Shown: one piece after another, positions 1 to 8,932 of the stretch
How positions within the stretch are numbered: the stretch's first letter is position 1
How the letters are laid out: each line of letters opens with the position of its first letter
From: a candidate division WOR-3 bacterium
Lineage (GTDB): Bacteria > Hydrothermota > Tepidihabitantia > Tepidihabitantales > Tepidihabitantaceae
Reading direction: 5' to 3'
Assembly: GCA_039801085.1 (NCBI GenBank)
Contig: JBDRTY010000002.1
Coordinates: 62,001-126,000, forward strand
DNA length: 64,000 nucleotides
Program-made: the position numbers and the translations under genes
The notes under the pieces: generated by a model
The model's input: the letters and a program-made list of their open reading frames with translations, nothing else
Told to the model about the DNA's origin: nothing
Database searches by the model: none

Positions 1-1061
1 GGGCTGCATATCTGACGGTGCTGTGCGCTGCCAATCTGAGCGATGAGGAGACGGTGGAAGAGGTATGTCGTGCGGTGCGCCGGTACGGAGTACGGCATCC
101 GTATGCCTTGGGCTGTGAAGCGGTGCGGGCGATGTTCTATGCCAATTATGAACGGGCAGAGCATCTTTTTGAGCTGGCACTGCAGGCGCTGCCCGATGAT
201 ATTGACCTCTGTATCGGGCTGGGCATTTTGTGCGAGCAGATGGGACAGGAGGAGAAGTGCGCAGAAACCTACCGCCGGGTCCTGGAGTATGCGCCCGACA
301 ACATCCGCGCCCGGATCTCGCTGGGTATAAGCTATGCCCTGAGCGGCGAGTACCTTTCCGCCTTTGCCGAGTATCAGTATGCGAAACGGCTGGACCCGAG
401 CGTGGAAAATCCCCACCAGCATCTCGGGAGAGATTTCTATGCAGACGGACTGCTGGCCGAGGCGGCACAGGAGTTTCTGCAGGCAATTGCCGAAGAACCG
501 GAACAGCCGGCAGCTTATTTCTTTCTGTTGGACTGTTACCGGCGACTGGGCGAGGTAGATGAAGCCCTTGATGCCTATCAGCAGATCCGGATGCGGTTCG
601 CTCACGAGCCCGAAGTCATGAGCCAGTTCTTTGAGCAGTTCCGGATGTTTAATGAGGCATTGCCACTCCTCGAGCGGCTGAATAAAGAGCACCCGGAGGA
701 TCTGGAAATTTTGCTCCGGCTCTGTCGCGCCTATGAGGAGACCGGTCAGTCTGCAAAGGCGCTCAACCGGCTTGAGAAGGCAGTTCCGGACGACCCCGAT
801 GCCGGACCGCTCTGGTCTGAGCTTGCCCGACTGTATTATCAGACTGGTGAATATCAGTCGGCGGCAGCAGCAGCAAGAAGGGCGGTTGAATTCAACCGGT
901 ATGACCAGGAAGCCTACGGAGTACTTGCCGATGCCCTGCTGATGCTCGGGAGGATTGAGGAGGCGGAGACCACCGCGCAGGAAATGGAGCGGATTCAGGA
1001 TGAAGCCTGGCAGCGGTATCAGCGGCGGTTTTCCGGCCTTGAGGAGGAAGGCAAAGATTAA
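1..1061 (+). CDS. TPR-repeat protein, 5' end outside window
   Basis: The frame is open from the first bases of the window, so the gene is truncated at its N terminus; a GTG at 18 is only the first internal start-like codon. The visible ~350 residues are a string of ~34-residue helix-turn-helix units with TPR signatures (for example AYFFLLDCYRRLGEVDEAL and LLRLCRAYEETGQSAKAL). TPR arrays are protein-interaction scaffolds; nothing visible gives a specific role. The C-terminal GAGGAGG (1041-1047) would serve as ribosome-binding site for the M19 dipeptidase, whose frame overlaps the stop, so the two are probably co-transcribed. Confidence 0.85.
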   Translation, partial: AAYLTVLCAANLSDEETVEEVCRAVRRYGVRHPYALGCEAVRAMFYANYERAEHLFELALQALPDDIDLCIGLGILCEQMGQEEKCAETYRRVLEYAPDNIRARISLGISYALSGEYLSAFAEYQYAKRLDPSVENPHQHLGRDFYADGLLAEAAQEFLQAIAEEPEQPAAYFFLLDCYRRLGEVDEALDAYQQIRMRFAHEPEVMSQFFEQFRMFNEALPLLERLNKEHPEDLEILLRLCRAYEETGQSAKALNRLEKAVPDDPDAGPLWSELARLYYQTGEYQSAAAAARRAVEFNRYDQEAYGVLADALLMLGRIEEAETTAQEMERIQDEAWQRYQRRFSGLEEEGKD

Positions 1062-2052
1062 TTTCCGGTCGATCCACCGCCAGGCACCGGTTGTTGATCT
1101 GCACTGTGATTCGATTTTAGACCACATCTCTGGCCGTCGGGATATTACCCGCAGAACCAGGGGCCATGTTGATCTGCCAAAGCTGACCGCCGGTGGTGTC
1201 AAGGTACAGGTCTTTGCCATCTTCCCGGATCCGAAGAAGATCAAAGCCGGAGAGTATGAATCCTTTGTGCTGCGCGCCGCAGGGGCAATCCGGAAATTAT
1301 GTCAGCAGCATCCGGACCGACTGGGGTTGGCGCTCTCGCCCAGCGGTCTGAAACGGCTCGTCGGTCAGGACAGGATTGCGGTGGTGATCGGAGTTGAAGG
1401 AGGGCATGCGCTTGAAGGAGACCTGGAGCGGATTTACCGCTTCTATCGTGCCGGGGTGCGGATACTGACCCTCACCTGGTGCAATTCCAACGAGCTGGCA
1501 GATGCGAGCTGGGATAAGACCCGGCTGCATAACGGGCTTTCCCCTCTGGGCAGAGAAGCGGTCCGAATTATGAACCGGCTGGGGATGATAATTGATCTGT
1601 CCCATGCCGCAGAAGCCAGCTTCTATCAGGCGCTGGAGCTGAGTTCGGCACCGGTCATCGCTTCCCATTCCGGGGTTTATGCCCTTCGCCGCCACAACCG
1701 TAACCTGAAGAACGATCAGCTGAGCGCGCTGGCACAGCAGGGCGGGATGATGGGGCAGGTGTTTCTGCCGGCGTTTCTCTGCCCGGATCCGGGCCGGGCA
1801 TCAATTGATGATGTTATCCATTCGATCGATTATGTTGTCCAGAAGTTCGGCCCCGGTGTAATCGGCCTGGGTTCGGACTTTGACGGGTTTTCCGGCAGGC
1901 TGAAAGGGCTGGAAAATGCGGGCAAACTGCCGGAAATTACCCGCAGGCTGGTGCAATTGGGCTATACTGAACCGGATGTCAGAAAAATTTTAGGGCTGAA
2001 CTTTTTCCGGGTGTGGCAGGAGGTGTGGAACAGGAGAACAGTTACCAATTGA
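1000..2052 (+). CDS. Membrane dipeptidase, peptidase family M19
   Basis: Zinc-dependent renal-dipeptidase-like enzyme that would hydrolyse dipeptides (some family members act on D-amino-acid dipeptides). All family metal ligands are visible in order: HCD (His-x-Asp) in VVDLHCDS, Glu in VIGVEGGHAL, His in IDLSHAA, His in VIASHSG, and the conserved GSDFDG near the end. No signal peptide is visible. The start is uncertain. The ATG at 1000 overlaps the upstream TPR gene by 62 nt and adds about 20 unusual residues. An ATT at 1057 sits 9 nt after GAGGAGG, overlaps the TPR stop by one nt and gives a normal family N terminus. No ATG, GTG or TTG lies between 1057 and the catalytic motif. Confidence 0.88.
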   Translation: MKPGSGISGGFPALRRKAKINFRSIHRQAPVVDLHCDSILDHISGRRDITRRTRGHVDLPKLTAGGVKVQVFAIFPDPKKIKAGEYESFVLRAAGAIRKLCQQHPDRLGLALSPSGLKRLVGQDRIAVVIGVEGGHALEGDLERIYRFYRAGVRILTLTWCNSNELADASWDKTRLHNGLSPLGREAVRIMNRLGMIIDLSHAAEASFYQALELSSAPVIASHSGVYALRRHNRNLKNDQLSALAQQGGMMGQVFLPAFLCPDPGRASIDDVIHSIDYVVQKFGPGVIGLGSDFDGFSGRLKGLENAGKLPEITRRLVQLGYTEPDVRKILGLNFFRVWQEVWNRRTVTN

Positions 2053-2065
2053 CAAAGGAGGCACA

Positions 2066-5000
2066 GTGAAAAATATGTTCATGACAATAATACTGCTTGC
2101 CGTATCTGCCGGTGCAGCTGAACTCAGCATCAGCCTGCATCTTGACCCGGCAGCAGTAATACTGAGTCAGCAGGACAGCTGGACGGTGGTCCGGCTGGCT
2201 GCTGCTCCTGAGGGAACGGTTGTGCTGGCAACGGATGAGCCCGGAGAACCGCTGTTGCCAGTGCTGTCGGGGAATGTGCTGATTCCGCCTGATGCCCGGT
2301 TGAAGTCAGTCCACCTCAAGGTGGTGGAGTGGCAGGAGCTCGGGACAGGTTTCAAGCTCTATCCGGTGCAGCCGATGAGACCGCTATCCCGGTTTAACTC
2401 GGTTCCGTTTGTAGCGCCCAAAGCTGAAATTTACCGTTCGGATCTGGCTTACCCGGCAGAGATGGTTCAGGCAGTTCCTCCCGGCTCCAAAGCCGGGTTC
2501 CGGCTTTCCGGATTTCTTTTCTGTCCGTTTGCATATCACCCGGCATCAGGCAGACTGCGAATGGCACAGCAGGCGGTGCTGACGGTTGAGTATGAAGCCG
2601 GTTCTGTCCCGGTTGCACATCTCAGTCCCGGCCAGCTGATGCTGGCGCGTGAAGATGTTGCCCGGCTGGTGGTTAATCACGAGGATATCGAAAGATTTGC
2701 GCCGGCAACAGTGGAATCTGATGGCCCGGAGCTGGATGTGGCGGTGATCACCTCCAGCACCTTAATGCCCGCAGTCAGCAGTTTTGCCGGCTATCTGCGG
2801 CGTAAGGGATACTTTACCGAGGTATTCGCAACGGAGTCAATTTATGTTCAGTATCCGGGGCGGGACAATCCCGAGAAGATCCGGAATCTGCTCAAGGAGC
2901 TGTTTGTCACCCGCGGGCTCAAGTATGTGGTTTTAGCCGGGGATGTCCAGCATGTGCCCTGCCGGACCGGTTATCTGCCCTATTCGCCTTACAACGTTCC
3001 TGCCGACCTTTACTATTCGGACCTGGACGGGACCTGGGATTTTAACAACAATGGTCAATTTGGTGAGTATTCCTATACCAGTTACAATCCGGATTCTGTG
3101 GATTTATTTTCCGATATCGTGGTGGGCCGGCTGCCTCTTGATGACGCCAGTCACCTCGCCAATTTTCTGCGCAAGGATACGCTCTATGAGCGCCATCCGG
3201 ATACAACCTACCTCCATAGAGTACTTTTGCCATTTGAAGCCCTGTGGTCAAATATTGACTATTACGGCCGGATTGTGAACAGAAATATCGCCATTGCCCT
3301 GTCGGGGTCAGGAGCCTGGACTGTGGACTCAGTCTACAATATGAGTCCGTCCCAGTGCGTAGCGAGCATCAACTCCGGCCGGCATCTGTTTCATTTTGCG
3401 GGCCACGGCTCGGTGAGTGCATTCGGCTCAACATTTTCCACCAGCAACCTCAGCTCACTGACCAATACGACCATGCCGGTCATCGTCAACTCAATGGCAT
3501 GTGACTGCGGAAACTTCGACCAGCAGGATGGCCTGGGCGAGCAGTTTATCAATGCTACCGCCGGCGGTGCGGTATCAACCTGTCTGAACGCCCGTTACGG
3601 CTGGGGCGCACCGCCGAATATGGGACCTTCGGAGAATCTGTGCATGGAGTTTTACAATAACTACCTCCGGGGCTGCAATCAGGGAAGGGCCTATGCTTTA
3701 GCCAAGGATTTCTTCCGGAACGCCGCTTTCAGTCAGATGACCTATCGCTGGTCGGTTTATGAGTGGACCCTGCAAGGGGATCCGACAATGCTGTTGTGGC
3801 GCACTGCGCCCAAGGGGTTGCTCGTTTCCTGCCCGGACACGATTCGGGCAGAACCTCAGGTGCTCGCGGTAGAAGTGCGGTATGCCGAGGGGCAGCCAGC
3901 AGCTGGTGCCCGGGTGGCGATACTTCATGGTGACGAGCTGATAGGACGCGGTATCACCGGCGGGAATGGCCGGGCACAGGTAGTGCTCCGAGAGGTTGGT
4001 GATACCTGGAGCCTGATCCTGAGCGTAACCGCACAGGACGGTGCACCGGTGGAGAGAAGGCTGGCAGTAAGGAGCGGTAACACCGGGCCCCTGCTTGTGT
4101 ATCGCGACCTCCGGGTTGATGACGAAAACGGGCGTTTGGACCCTGGCGACGAGGCGAATGTGTATATTACAATCGCGAACGATGGCAATCAGGCAGCAGA
4201 AAGTGCGACCGCAATTCTGCATGCTTGTTCGCCCTTGATAACTTTAATAGATTCGGTGAGCAGCTATCCCGCGACCGCTCCGGGCGATACCGCCTCGGGC
4301 GAACCGTTCCGGCTGCGGGTAAGCCCAGACTGCCCTCACGGACAGCGGGTTGAGCTTGAACTGACGGTCAATGCCGATTCGGCAGCCTTTATCTCACAGC
4401 TGGAAGTCGTCGTCGGTATGCCCCATGCCCGCGCCGGGATTTGGGCGGTCCACGATACTGCAGACTTTGTTGCCGCGGTGTGTGCGAACGGTGGTATCGG
4501 AACTACCAGCTGGCGGGGCGAAGGGCTGGGGTTTATTTATCCGAAAAATCACCCCTGGTCCTCATCAGCAATGATGCACGGTGCACTGCTGTTAGGCATC
4601 AGATACCCGGATACTTTCTGGGTGGCGGACAATTATTACGGCACACCCTGGCAGGCGACGGCGCAGGACTTTGCGATCGTGGATTCGATCCGGCCGGTGC
4701 TGCCGCCGGAATTCGGGGATCAGGAGTTCGTTGCGGTATTTTCCGATGCCCGGCATTCTCAGCCGAAGGGAATATCTGTTACTCAGCGTTCATTTGTGAG
4801 CGCGCGGACCCAGCACAAGGATTTCATGGTGCTTGAATACCGGATTCATAATAACGATACGATGCCGGTTACCAACCTCTGGGCTGGTGTTGCATGCGAT
4901 TTCCGGACCGCGTTCTGGAACCAGAACGATTCGGTGGATTACCCCGGAGTGGACACCGTCCGTAACCTTGCCTATGTCCGGGCACAGCCGGAAACACTGA

Positions 5001-5575
5001 CGCTGGGTGTCCGGCCGATTTATCCACCAGAGGTGTCCGGTTTTGCCAACTGCATCTTCCATCAGACTTGTATTCAGGACGGTTTCACCAAAAGGGAAAA
5101 GATGGACTTTCTTGATGGCACCCAGCGTGCTGTATCCGGAACAAACATGGGGAACTGGCATGCTCTGGTCTCCTGCGGGCCGTTTACAATTCTGCCCGGA
5201 GACAGCCAGATCGTTGCCTTCGTCATTGTCGGCGGCAGAACGGTGGCGCAGATGAGTGCTGCATCCGATACCGCATTCAACTGGTACGAACCACAGGTCG
5301 GAATGCGGGAAGCAGGACCGGGCCGCCTGTCCCGGCTCCGGATCCAGGTTCGGCCGAAGGTTTTCAGCCGCAATGTAACCATCAGTTATATTAAGGATCA
5401 GCCTGGATCACTGGAAATGCGGGTTTATAATTCAAGTGGGAGACTGATGGAGCAGGTGGACATCCCCGATGCCGGGGTTTCGGGAAACTGGCACTGGGTG
5501 CCCAGGGTGTCGGAGCGGGGTATATTTTTCCTGAAGGTTAACGGACAGACGGAAAAAGTGGTCCGTATCGAATAA
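2066..5575 (+). CDS. Secreted gingipain-like C25 cysteine peptidase with C-terminal sorting domain
   Basis: 1169 residues. GTG start at 2066 preceded by AAAGGAGG. N-terminal signal peptide (MKNMFMTIILLAVSAGAAE), then a propeptide-like region. The C25 catalytic domain covers roughly residues 225-590 and carries the His of HFAGHGS and the Cys of VNSMACDCGNF. Beta-sandwich regions follow. The last ~80 residues are an Ig-like domain (LEMRVYNSSGRLM ... GIFFLKVNG) of the kind that directs export by a type IX-like system and is cleaved or anchored at the surface. Family knowledge points to an extracellular endopeptidase with Arg or Lys preference, but specificity cannot be read here. Last gene before a strong terminator. 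Confidence 0.9.
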   Translation: MKNMFMTIILLAVSAGAAELSISLHLDPAAVILSQQDSWTVVRLAAAPEGTVVLATDEPGEPLLPVLSGNVLIPPDARLKSVHLKVVEWQELGTGFKLYPVQPMRPLSRFNSVPFVAPKAEIYRSDLAYPAEMVQAVPPGSKAGFRLSGFLFCPFAYHPASGRLRMAQQAVLTVEYEAGSVPVAHLSPGQLMLAREDVARLVVNHEDIERFAPATVESDGPELDVAVITSSTLMPAVSSFAGYLRRKGYFTEVFATESIYVQYPGRDNPEKIRNLLKELFVTRGLKYVVLAGDVQHVPCRTGYLPYSPYNVPADLYYSDLDGTWDFNNNGQFGEYSYTSYNPDSVDLFSDIVVGRLPLDDASHLANFLRKDTLYERHPDTTYLHRVLLPFEALWSNIDYYGRIVNRNIAIALSGSGAWTVDSVYNMSPSQCVASINSGRHLFHFAGHGSVSAFGSTFSTSNLSSLTNTTMPVIVNSMACDCGNFDQQDGLGEQFINATAGGAVSTCLNARYGWGAPPNMGPSENLCMEFYNNYLRGCNQGRAYALAKDFFRNAAFSQMTYRWSVYEWTLQGDPTMLLWRTAPKGLLVSCPDTIRAEPQVLAVEVRYAEGQPAAGARVAILHGDELIGRGITGGNGRAQVVLREVGDTWSLILSVTAQDGAPVERRLAVRSGNTGPLLVYRDLRVDDENGRLDPGDEANVYITIANDGNQAAESATAILHACSPLITLIDSVSSYPATAPGDTASGEPFRLRVSPDCPHGQRVELELTVNADSAAFISQLEVVVGMPHARAGIWAVHDTADFVAAVCANGGIGTTSWRGEGLGFIYPKNHPWSSSAMMHGALLLGIRYPDTFWVADNYYGTPWQATAQDFAIVDSIRPVLPPEFGDQEFVAVFSDARHSQPKGISVTQRSFVSARTQHKDFMVLEYRIHNNDTMPVTNLWAGVACDFRTAFWNQNDSVDYPGVDTVRNLAYVRAQPETLTLGVRPIYPPEVSGFANCIFHQTCIQDGFTKREKMDFLDGTQRAVSGTNMGNWHALVSCGPFTILPGDSQIVAFVIVGGRTVAQMSAASDTAFNWYEPQVGMREAGPGRLSRLRIQVRPKVFSRNVTISYIKDQPGSLEMRVYNSSGRLMEQVDIPDAGVSGNWHWVPRVSERGIFFLKVNGQTEKVVRIE

Positions 5576-5591
5576 CGGGCAGAGACGAAAA

Positions 5592-5628
5592 CCGGGGCTT
5601 GACATGGCGTCAAGCCCCGGATCTTTTT
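5592..5628. terminator. Bidirectional intrinsic terminator after the C25 gene
   Basis: A perfect 12-bp stem (CCGGGGCTTGAC / GTCAAGCCCCGG) with loop ATGGC, followed by ATC and five T on the + strand. On the - strand the same stem is followed by TTTT, so it could also end a - strand transcript from the 5.7-5.9 kb region. Confidence 0.9.
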
Positions 5629-5681
5629 AAGGAGGCAACCGGCGGTAGCCGCAAATTTCCATCCTCGAGGCTTAATTTGGG

Positions 5682-5810
5682 GGCGGGCTGATGCAGGCAG
5701 CAAGCAGTCAGAGACTTAAGGTGGATAGGCGCGAGCCTTTCTTTCAGACAGGCCCGATTTTTGGAGAGGACTGCTGGGGTGGTAAACTATGGGGCCTGCA
5801 TCAGCCCGCC
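5682..5810. ncRNA. Candidate structured RNA closed by a 17-bp inverted repeat
   Basis: In the gene-free 5629-6055 stretch, GGCGGGCTGATGCAGGC (5682-5698) is perfectly complementary to 5794-5810. Nested inside are AGCAGTC (5703-5709) with GACTGCT (5769-5775), and a 4-bp stem with a GCGA tetraloop (5727-5738), which favours the + strand as the RNA strand. On the - strand a TATAAT lies at 5894-5889 with a weak -35, and the bidirectional terminator at 5592-5628 could end such a transcript. A further hairpin, TTACATCCG-CTCT-CGGATGTAA, is at 5858-5879. It does not match what I know of RNase P, tmRNA, SRP or 6S RNA. A folded mobile or repeat element is the main alternative. Confidence 0.45.
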
Positions 5811-6055
5811 AGCGTTATAAACCGACCTAACGCAACCCCCAAACTCCCTCCTTCTTATTACATCCGCTCTCGGATGTAACCCGTTATTATTATATAGCAC
5901 CCCGCATGCCAATAAAAACCATGAATACAAGTTATTAATTATCAATAAGTTACATGGTTAAGGCTAATTCTGGTTCAAGTGCGACATTTTTAAGCCGAGT
6001 CAAGGGTCTGCACTGTAAGCTTCGGTTTTTTAATCTGTTAGCGATGCGACCGGTG

Positions 6056-6841
6056 TCAAGGGTTGACAGTGGAGGCGGTTAGCCTCAGCCCCCTGCCAGT
6101 GGACAGGTTTTCGTAAAGTATGATTTTCCGGGCGCCGGTTTTTTCAATCCAGTAAATTTCGTCAAGGTGTGGCTGGTGGACCAGAATTTTCTCACATTCA
6201 AATGATCCGGCGGGAATGTCTATAGTATCGGTTCCAGTAAGACTCAGTTCAGCAATAGTTGACATTCCGCCCGGAGGCACGGTTAACGGAGTGACCACGA
6301 GAATATGGAGTGGTATATCAGCGCTGATGATTTTTAAGCTCCGGCAGAGGAACGGCAGCTGGCAGAAATCATAGGTCAGGGCACCGGTGGGCAGAAGGTT
6401 TTCAATATCGCCGTCAGAAGTGCGAGTGATGATCCGGGCGTTTCGCTCCTGATAGAGCGTGGCAATAAACAGCAGGGTATCATTTTCTGCCGGATAGATG
6501 AGCGAGCTCAGAGGCGTGAGGTCCTCACGGTTGAAGGTAACTACAGTCGATTCGGTCCGGTAGCGGTTTGCCGCTCGGGAATTCAGAACCGGGAACCGGT
6601 CGACGGTGGCGAGCCGAAAACATGGAATTTCAAGATTTACCCGGCTGACTTTCATCACTCGGGACCCAAACGGTGCTGGGTTGCCGCTCAGATTGATCCA
6701 TTCATAAACGACGGTTTCGCCATCAACTACCGGTGGTGGTGCGAATCGGGCGATGGGTTGAAGTACTGTTCTGCCTGCCTGGCGGCAAAGACAGGAGATG
6801 AGCAGAGCCAGAGGGATTAGTACCAGATTCAGTCGCCTGAT
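6056..6841 (-). CDS. DUF3108-like lipoprotein without a canonical start codon
   Basis: The frame is open from a TGA at 6874-6872 to the stop at 6056. The first ATG/GTG/TTG is the GTG at 6658, but in-frame sequence before it encodes a lipoprotein signal ending LLISC (Cys at 6793-6791) and then GETVVYEW, typical of DUF3108-type periplasmic or outer-membrane-associated proteins. The gene therefore begins upstream of 6658. An ATC at 6841 lies 6 nt after a consensus promoter -10 box, exactly where a leaderless start would be; CTG codons at 6832 and 6826 are alternatives. Function unknown; the C-terminal half resembles lipoprotein-sorting/DUF3108 beta-sheets. The start is an inference; the reading frame is directly visible. 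Confidence 0.7.
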   Translation of the reverse strand: MRRLNLVLIPLALLISCLCRQAGRTVLQPIARFAPPPVVDGETVVYEWINLSGNPAPFGSRVMKVSRVNLEIPCFRLATVDRFPVLNSRAANRYRTESTVVTFNREDLTPLSSLIYPAENDTLLFIATLYQERNARIITRTSDGDIENLLPTGALTYDFCQLPFLCRSLKIISADIPLHILVVTPLTVPPGGMSTIAELSLTGTDTIDIPAGSFECEKILVHQPHLDEIYWIEKTGARKIILYENLSTGRGLRLTASTVNP

Positions 6842-6847
6842 AGGGCT

Positions 6848-6875
6848 ATTATATCGGGCAGTGGGCGGCTGTCAA
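6848..6875 (-). promoter_or_regulatory. Consensus promoter of the lipoprotein gene
   Basis: On the - strand TTGACA (6875-6870), a 16-bp spacer and TATAAT (6853-6848). Both hexamers are perfect. Transcription would start near 6842-6840, leaving no room for a leader before the lipoprotein signal-peptide codons. Confidence 0.8.
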
Positions 6876-6899
6876 ACAGCAAGACCTGCATTTATTTAG

Positions 6900-6928
6900 T
6901 TGACAGAGTAAACAGGTTTTAGAAACTT
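6900..6928 (+). promoter_or_regulatory. Promoter of the TMTC-like gene
   Basis: TTGACA (6900-6905), 17-bp spacer and a weak -10 AAACTT (6923-6928), ending 7 nt before the ATG at 6936. No Shine-Dalgarno sequence is present, so the mRNA is probably leaderless. Confidence 0.55.
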
Positions 6929-6935
6929 TGAATTA

Positions 6936-8909
6936 ATGAGCGGTCAGCAGATTGCCGAACGACTCCGCACCCGTCCCGGGCTGACTCTGATTCTGGCAGC
7001 GCTGGCGATGATTCAGGTGGTGCTGTATCTCCAGACTCTGAAGTATCAGTTTGTCTGGGACGACCGGCTGCTGATTGTCGAGAATCGTCTGTTGACTAAA
7101 TCCGGACCCTGGGGAATATTCGCCCGTCCCTTCTGGAGCGGAACCGAGGTGGCGGAATGGAACCGGCATCTGGTTTACTACCGTCCACTGACTACACTGA
7201 GTTTCTGGCTGGATTTCAAGCTTGCCGGTCTGAACCCGGCATATTTCCATCTGGTGAATATAGTCCTGGCAGCAATATCAACAGTGCTGGTTGCGCTGAT
7301 CGTGTGGGAACTGCTGCATTCCGGTGTCTGGGCTGGAATTGCCGGGCTGCTGTTTGCCACCCATCCGGCTCATGTGGAGTCGATCGCCTTTGTTTCGGGC
7401 CGGACCGACCTGCTGCTCACCGTATTCATTGCTGGAGCCGGTTTTGCGCTGTTGCGCTCGTTCCGGAAGCGGGATCGGCGCTGGTGGTGGCTGGTGCCGC
7501 CGCTTTTTCTTTTCGGGGTGTTAAGCAAGGAGACCGGGATCATGTTTCCGGTGCTGGTGCTTTTGACGCCGCTTCTGATTCAGGTGCGGCCGCTGCGGGG
7601 ATTTTATCTGATGGTACTGGGTGTTTTCCTCGCGGCGGCGGCATATCTGGTCATGCGGTGGATTGTATTCCGTCAAGCAATACCGATGCCAGCCGGCTTT
7701 TTCCCGGTTGATCTTACTAATGCGCTCAACACCTTCGGCTATTACATTCGGATGTTTTTCTGGCCCTTTGATCACCATGCGAAGATCCCAGTAAACCCGG
7801 CATTTCTGAAACCCCAGTCTTATTTCCTTTATGCACTGATATTTCTTTTTTCAGTGCCACTGGCAGCGTTTCGGCCGAGGTTCCGGCTGGCGCTCTGGAC
7901 TTATGCCTGGACATTTTTCCTTTTACTACCGGTGAGTAACATCATTCCGCTCGGGCCGCAGGCAGCAGAAAGGCTCCTGTATCCTGCCTCCGCCGGTCTG
8001 GTTGGACTGGTAATTGTGATTCTATCCCGACTGCTTTGGTCGCTCAACCGTACCCGGCAGACTGCTGGGGTGCTGCTGACACTGATCGCCATGGTGTTCG
8101 GATATGACAGTTTCCGGCGGATGCCGGTCTGGGAGAATGAACTCAGTCTGTTTTCCGCGATGGTCCGGGAGGCACCGGGAGCCCCGAGCGCCTACATGGG
8201 ACTGGCGCGGGTGCTGAGTCCGTCAAATCCCGATTCGGCAATCCGGCTTCTGAACCGGGCAATCATTCTGGATCAGGGGCTGGTTGAAGCGCATATAAAC
8301 ATCGCCGGGCTTTATGCGCGCAAGGGTGACCTGCGCCGGATGTTTCACCATCTCCGGCTTGCCGAAGAGCTGGAACCCGGTTCTGCCCGGGTGCATAACA
8401 ACTTCGGCTACGGATATCTCTTTGCCGGGAAAGTTGACAGCGCCGAGGTGCGGTTCAGGCAGGCACTGGCGATTGATTCCACCCTGGTTCCATCCCTGCT
8501 GGGTCGGGCGCTCACCGTCGGTATTGGCGGGAGAATAAATGAGGCTGGTGAGATACTCAGCCGGCTCGTGACGGTTGAACCGGCATGGTGTGACAGTGCA
8601 CGGCTGATAATCAGCGGGTTTTACCGTCTTCAGTCGGCAGATACGAGCGTGCTCACCGCCAAGAGCCGGGCGCTGCTGGTTAATCGCCTGGGCAGTCTGC
8701 TGGTGGTACTGGGAGACACGGCGCCGGCTGAGCTTTATTACCGCCGGGCGCTGGAACTGGACCCGGAGTGTGTGCCTGCGCTTTACAACCTGGCGGTACT
8801 GATGATCAATCGCGGCAACAGGGCGGAGGCGATGGTCTATGTCCGGCAGGCGTTGCGGCTGATGCCGAATCTCCAGGAGCTGCAGGCGCTGAAGGCCCGG
8901 CTGGAATGA
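6936..8909 (+). CDS. TMTC-like membrane glycosyltransferase (GT-C fold) with C-terminal TPRs
   Basis: 657 residues. About ten hydrophobic segments occupy residues 20-400, with the acidic first-loop motif QFVWDDRLL (GT-C catalytic Asp) and the PAHVESIAFVSGRTDLL loop typical of the TMTC/O-mannosyltransferase-like family. From ~410 onward there are TPR units (YMGLARVL, VHNNFGYGYLFAGKVDSAE, PALYNLAVLMINRGNRAEAM). Family members transfer sugar from a polyprenyl-phosphate donor to protein or glycan at the membrane; substrate unknown. It converges on nadE, with the stops 23 nt apart. Confidence 0.8.
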   Translation: MSGQQIAERLRTRPGLTLILAALAMIQVVLYLQTLKYQFVWDDRLLIVENRLLTKSGPWGIFARPFWSGTEVAEWNRHLVYYRPLTTLSFWLDFKLAGLNPAYFHLVNIVLAAISTVLVALIVWELLHSGVWAGIAGLLFATHPAHVESIAFVSGRTDLLLTVFIAGAGFALLRSFRKRDRRWWWLVPPLFLFGVLSKETGIMFPVLVLLTPLLIQVRPLRGFYLMVLGVFLAAAAYLVMRWIVFRQAIPMPAGFFPVDLTNALNTFGYYIRMFFWPFDHHAKIPVNPAFLKPQSYFLYALIFLFSVPLAAFRPRFRLALWTYAWTFFLLLPVSNIIPLGPQAAERLLYPASAGLVGLVIVILSRLLWSLNRTRQTAGVLLTLIAMVFGYDSFRRMPVWENELSLFSAMVREAPGAPSAYMGLARVLSPSNPDSAIRLLNRAIILDQGLVEAHINIAGLYARKGDLRRMFHHLRLAEELEPGSARVHNNFGYGYLFAGKVDSAEVRFRQALAIDSTLVPSLLGRALTVGIGGRINEAGEILSRLVTVEPAWCDSARLIISGFYRLQSADTSVLTAKSRALLVNRLGSLLVVLGDTAPAELYYRRALELDPECVPALYNLAVLMINRGNRAEAMVYVRQALRLMPNLQELQALKARLE

Positions 8910-8932
8910 GAAGTCCAGGATAGCTGAGAATT

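Noticed and set aside
5682-5810. Identification as RNase P, tmRNA, SRP or 6S RNA
   Set aside because: None of the conserved sequence blocks of these RNAs is present, and strand and length do not fit clearly.
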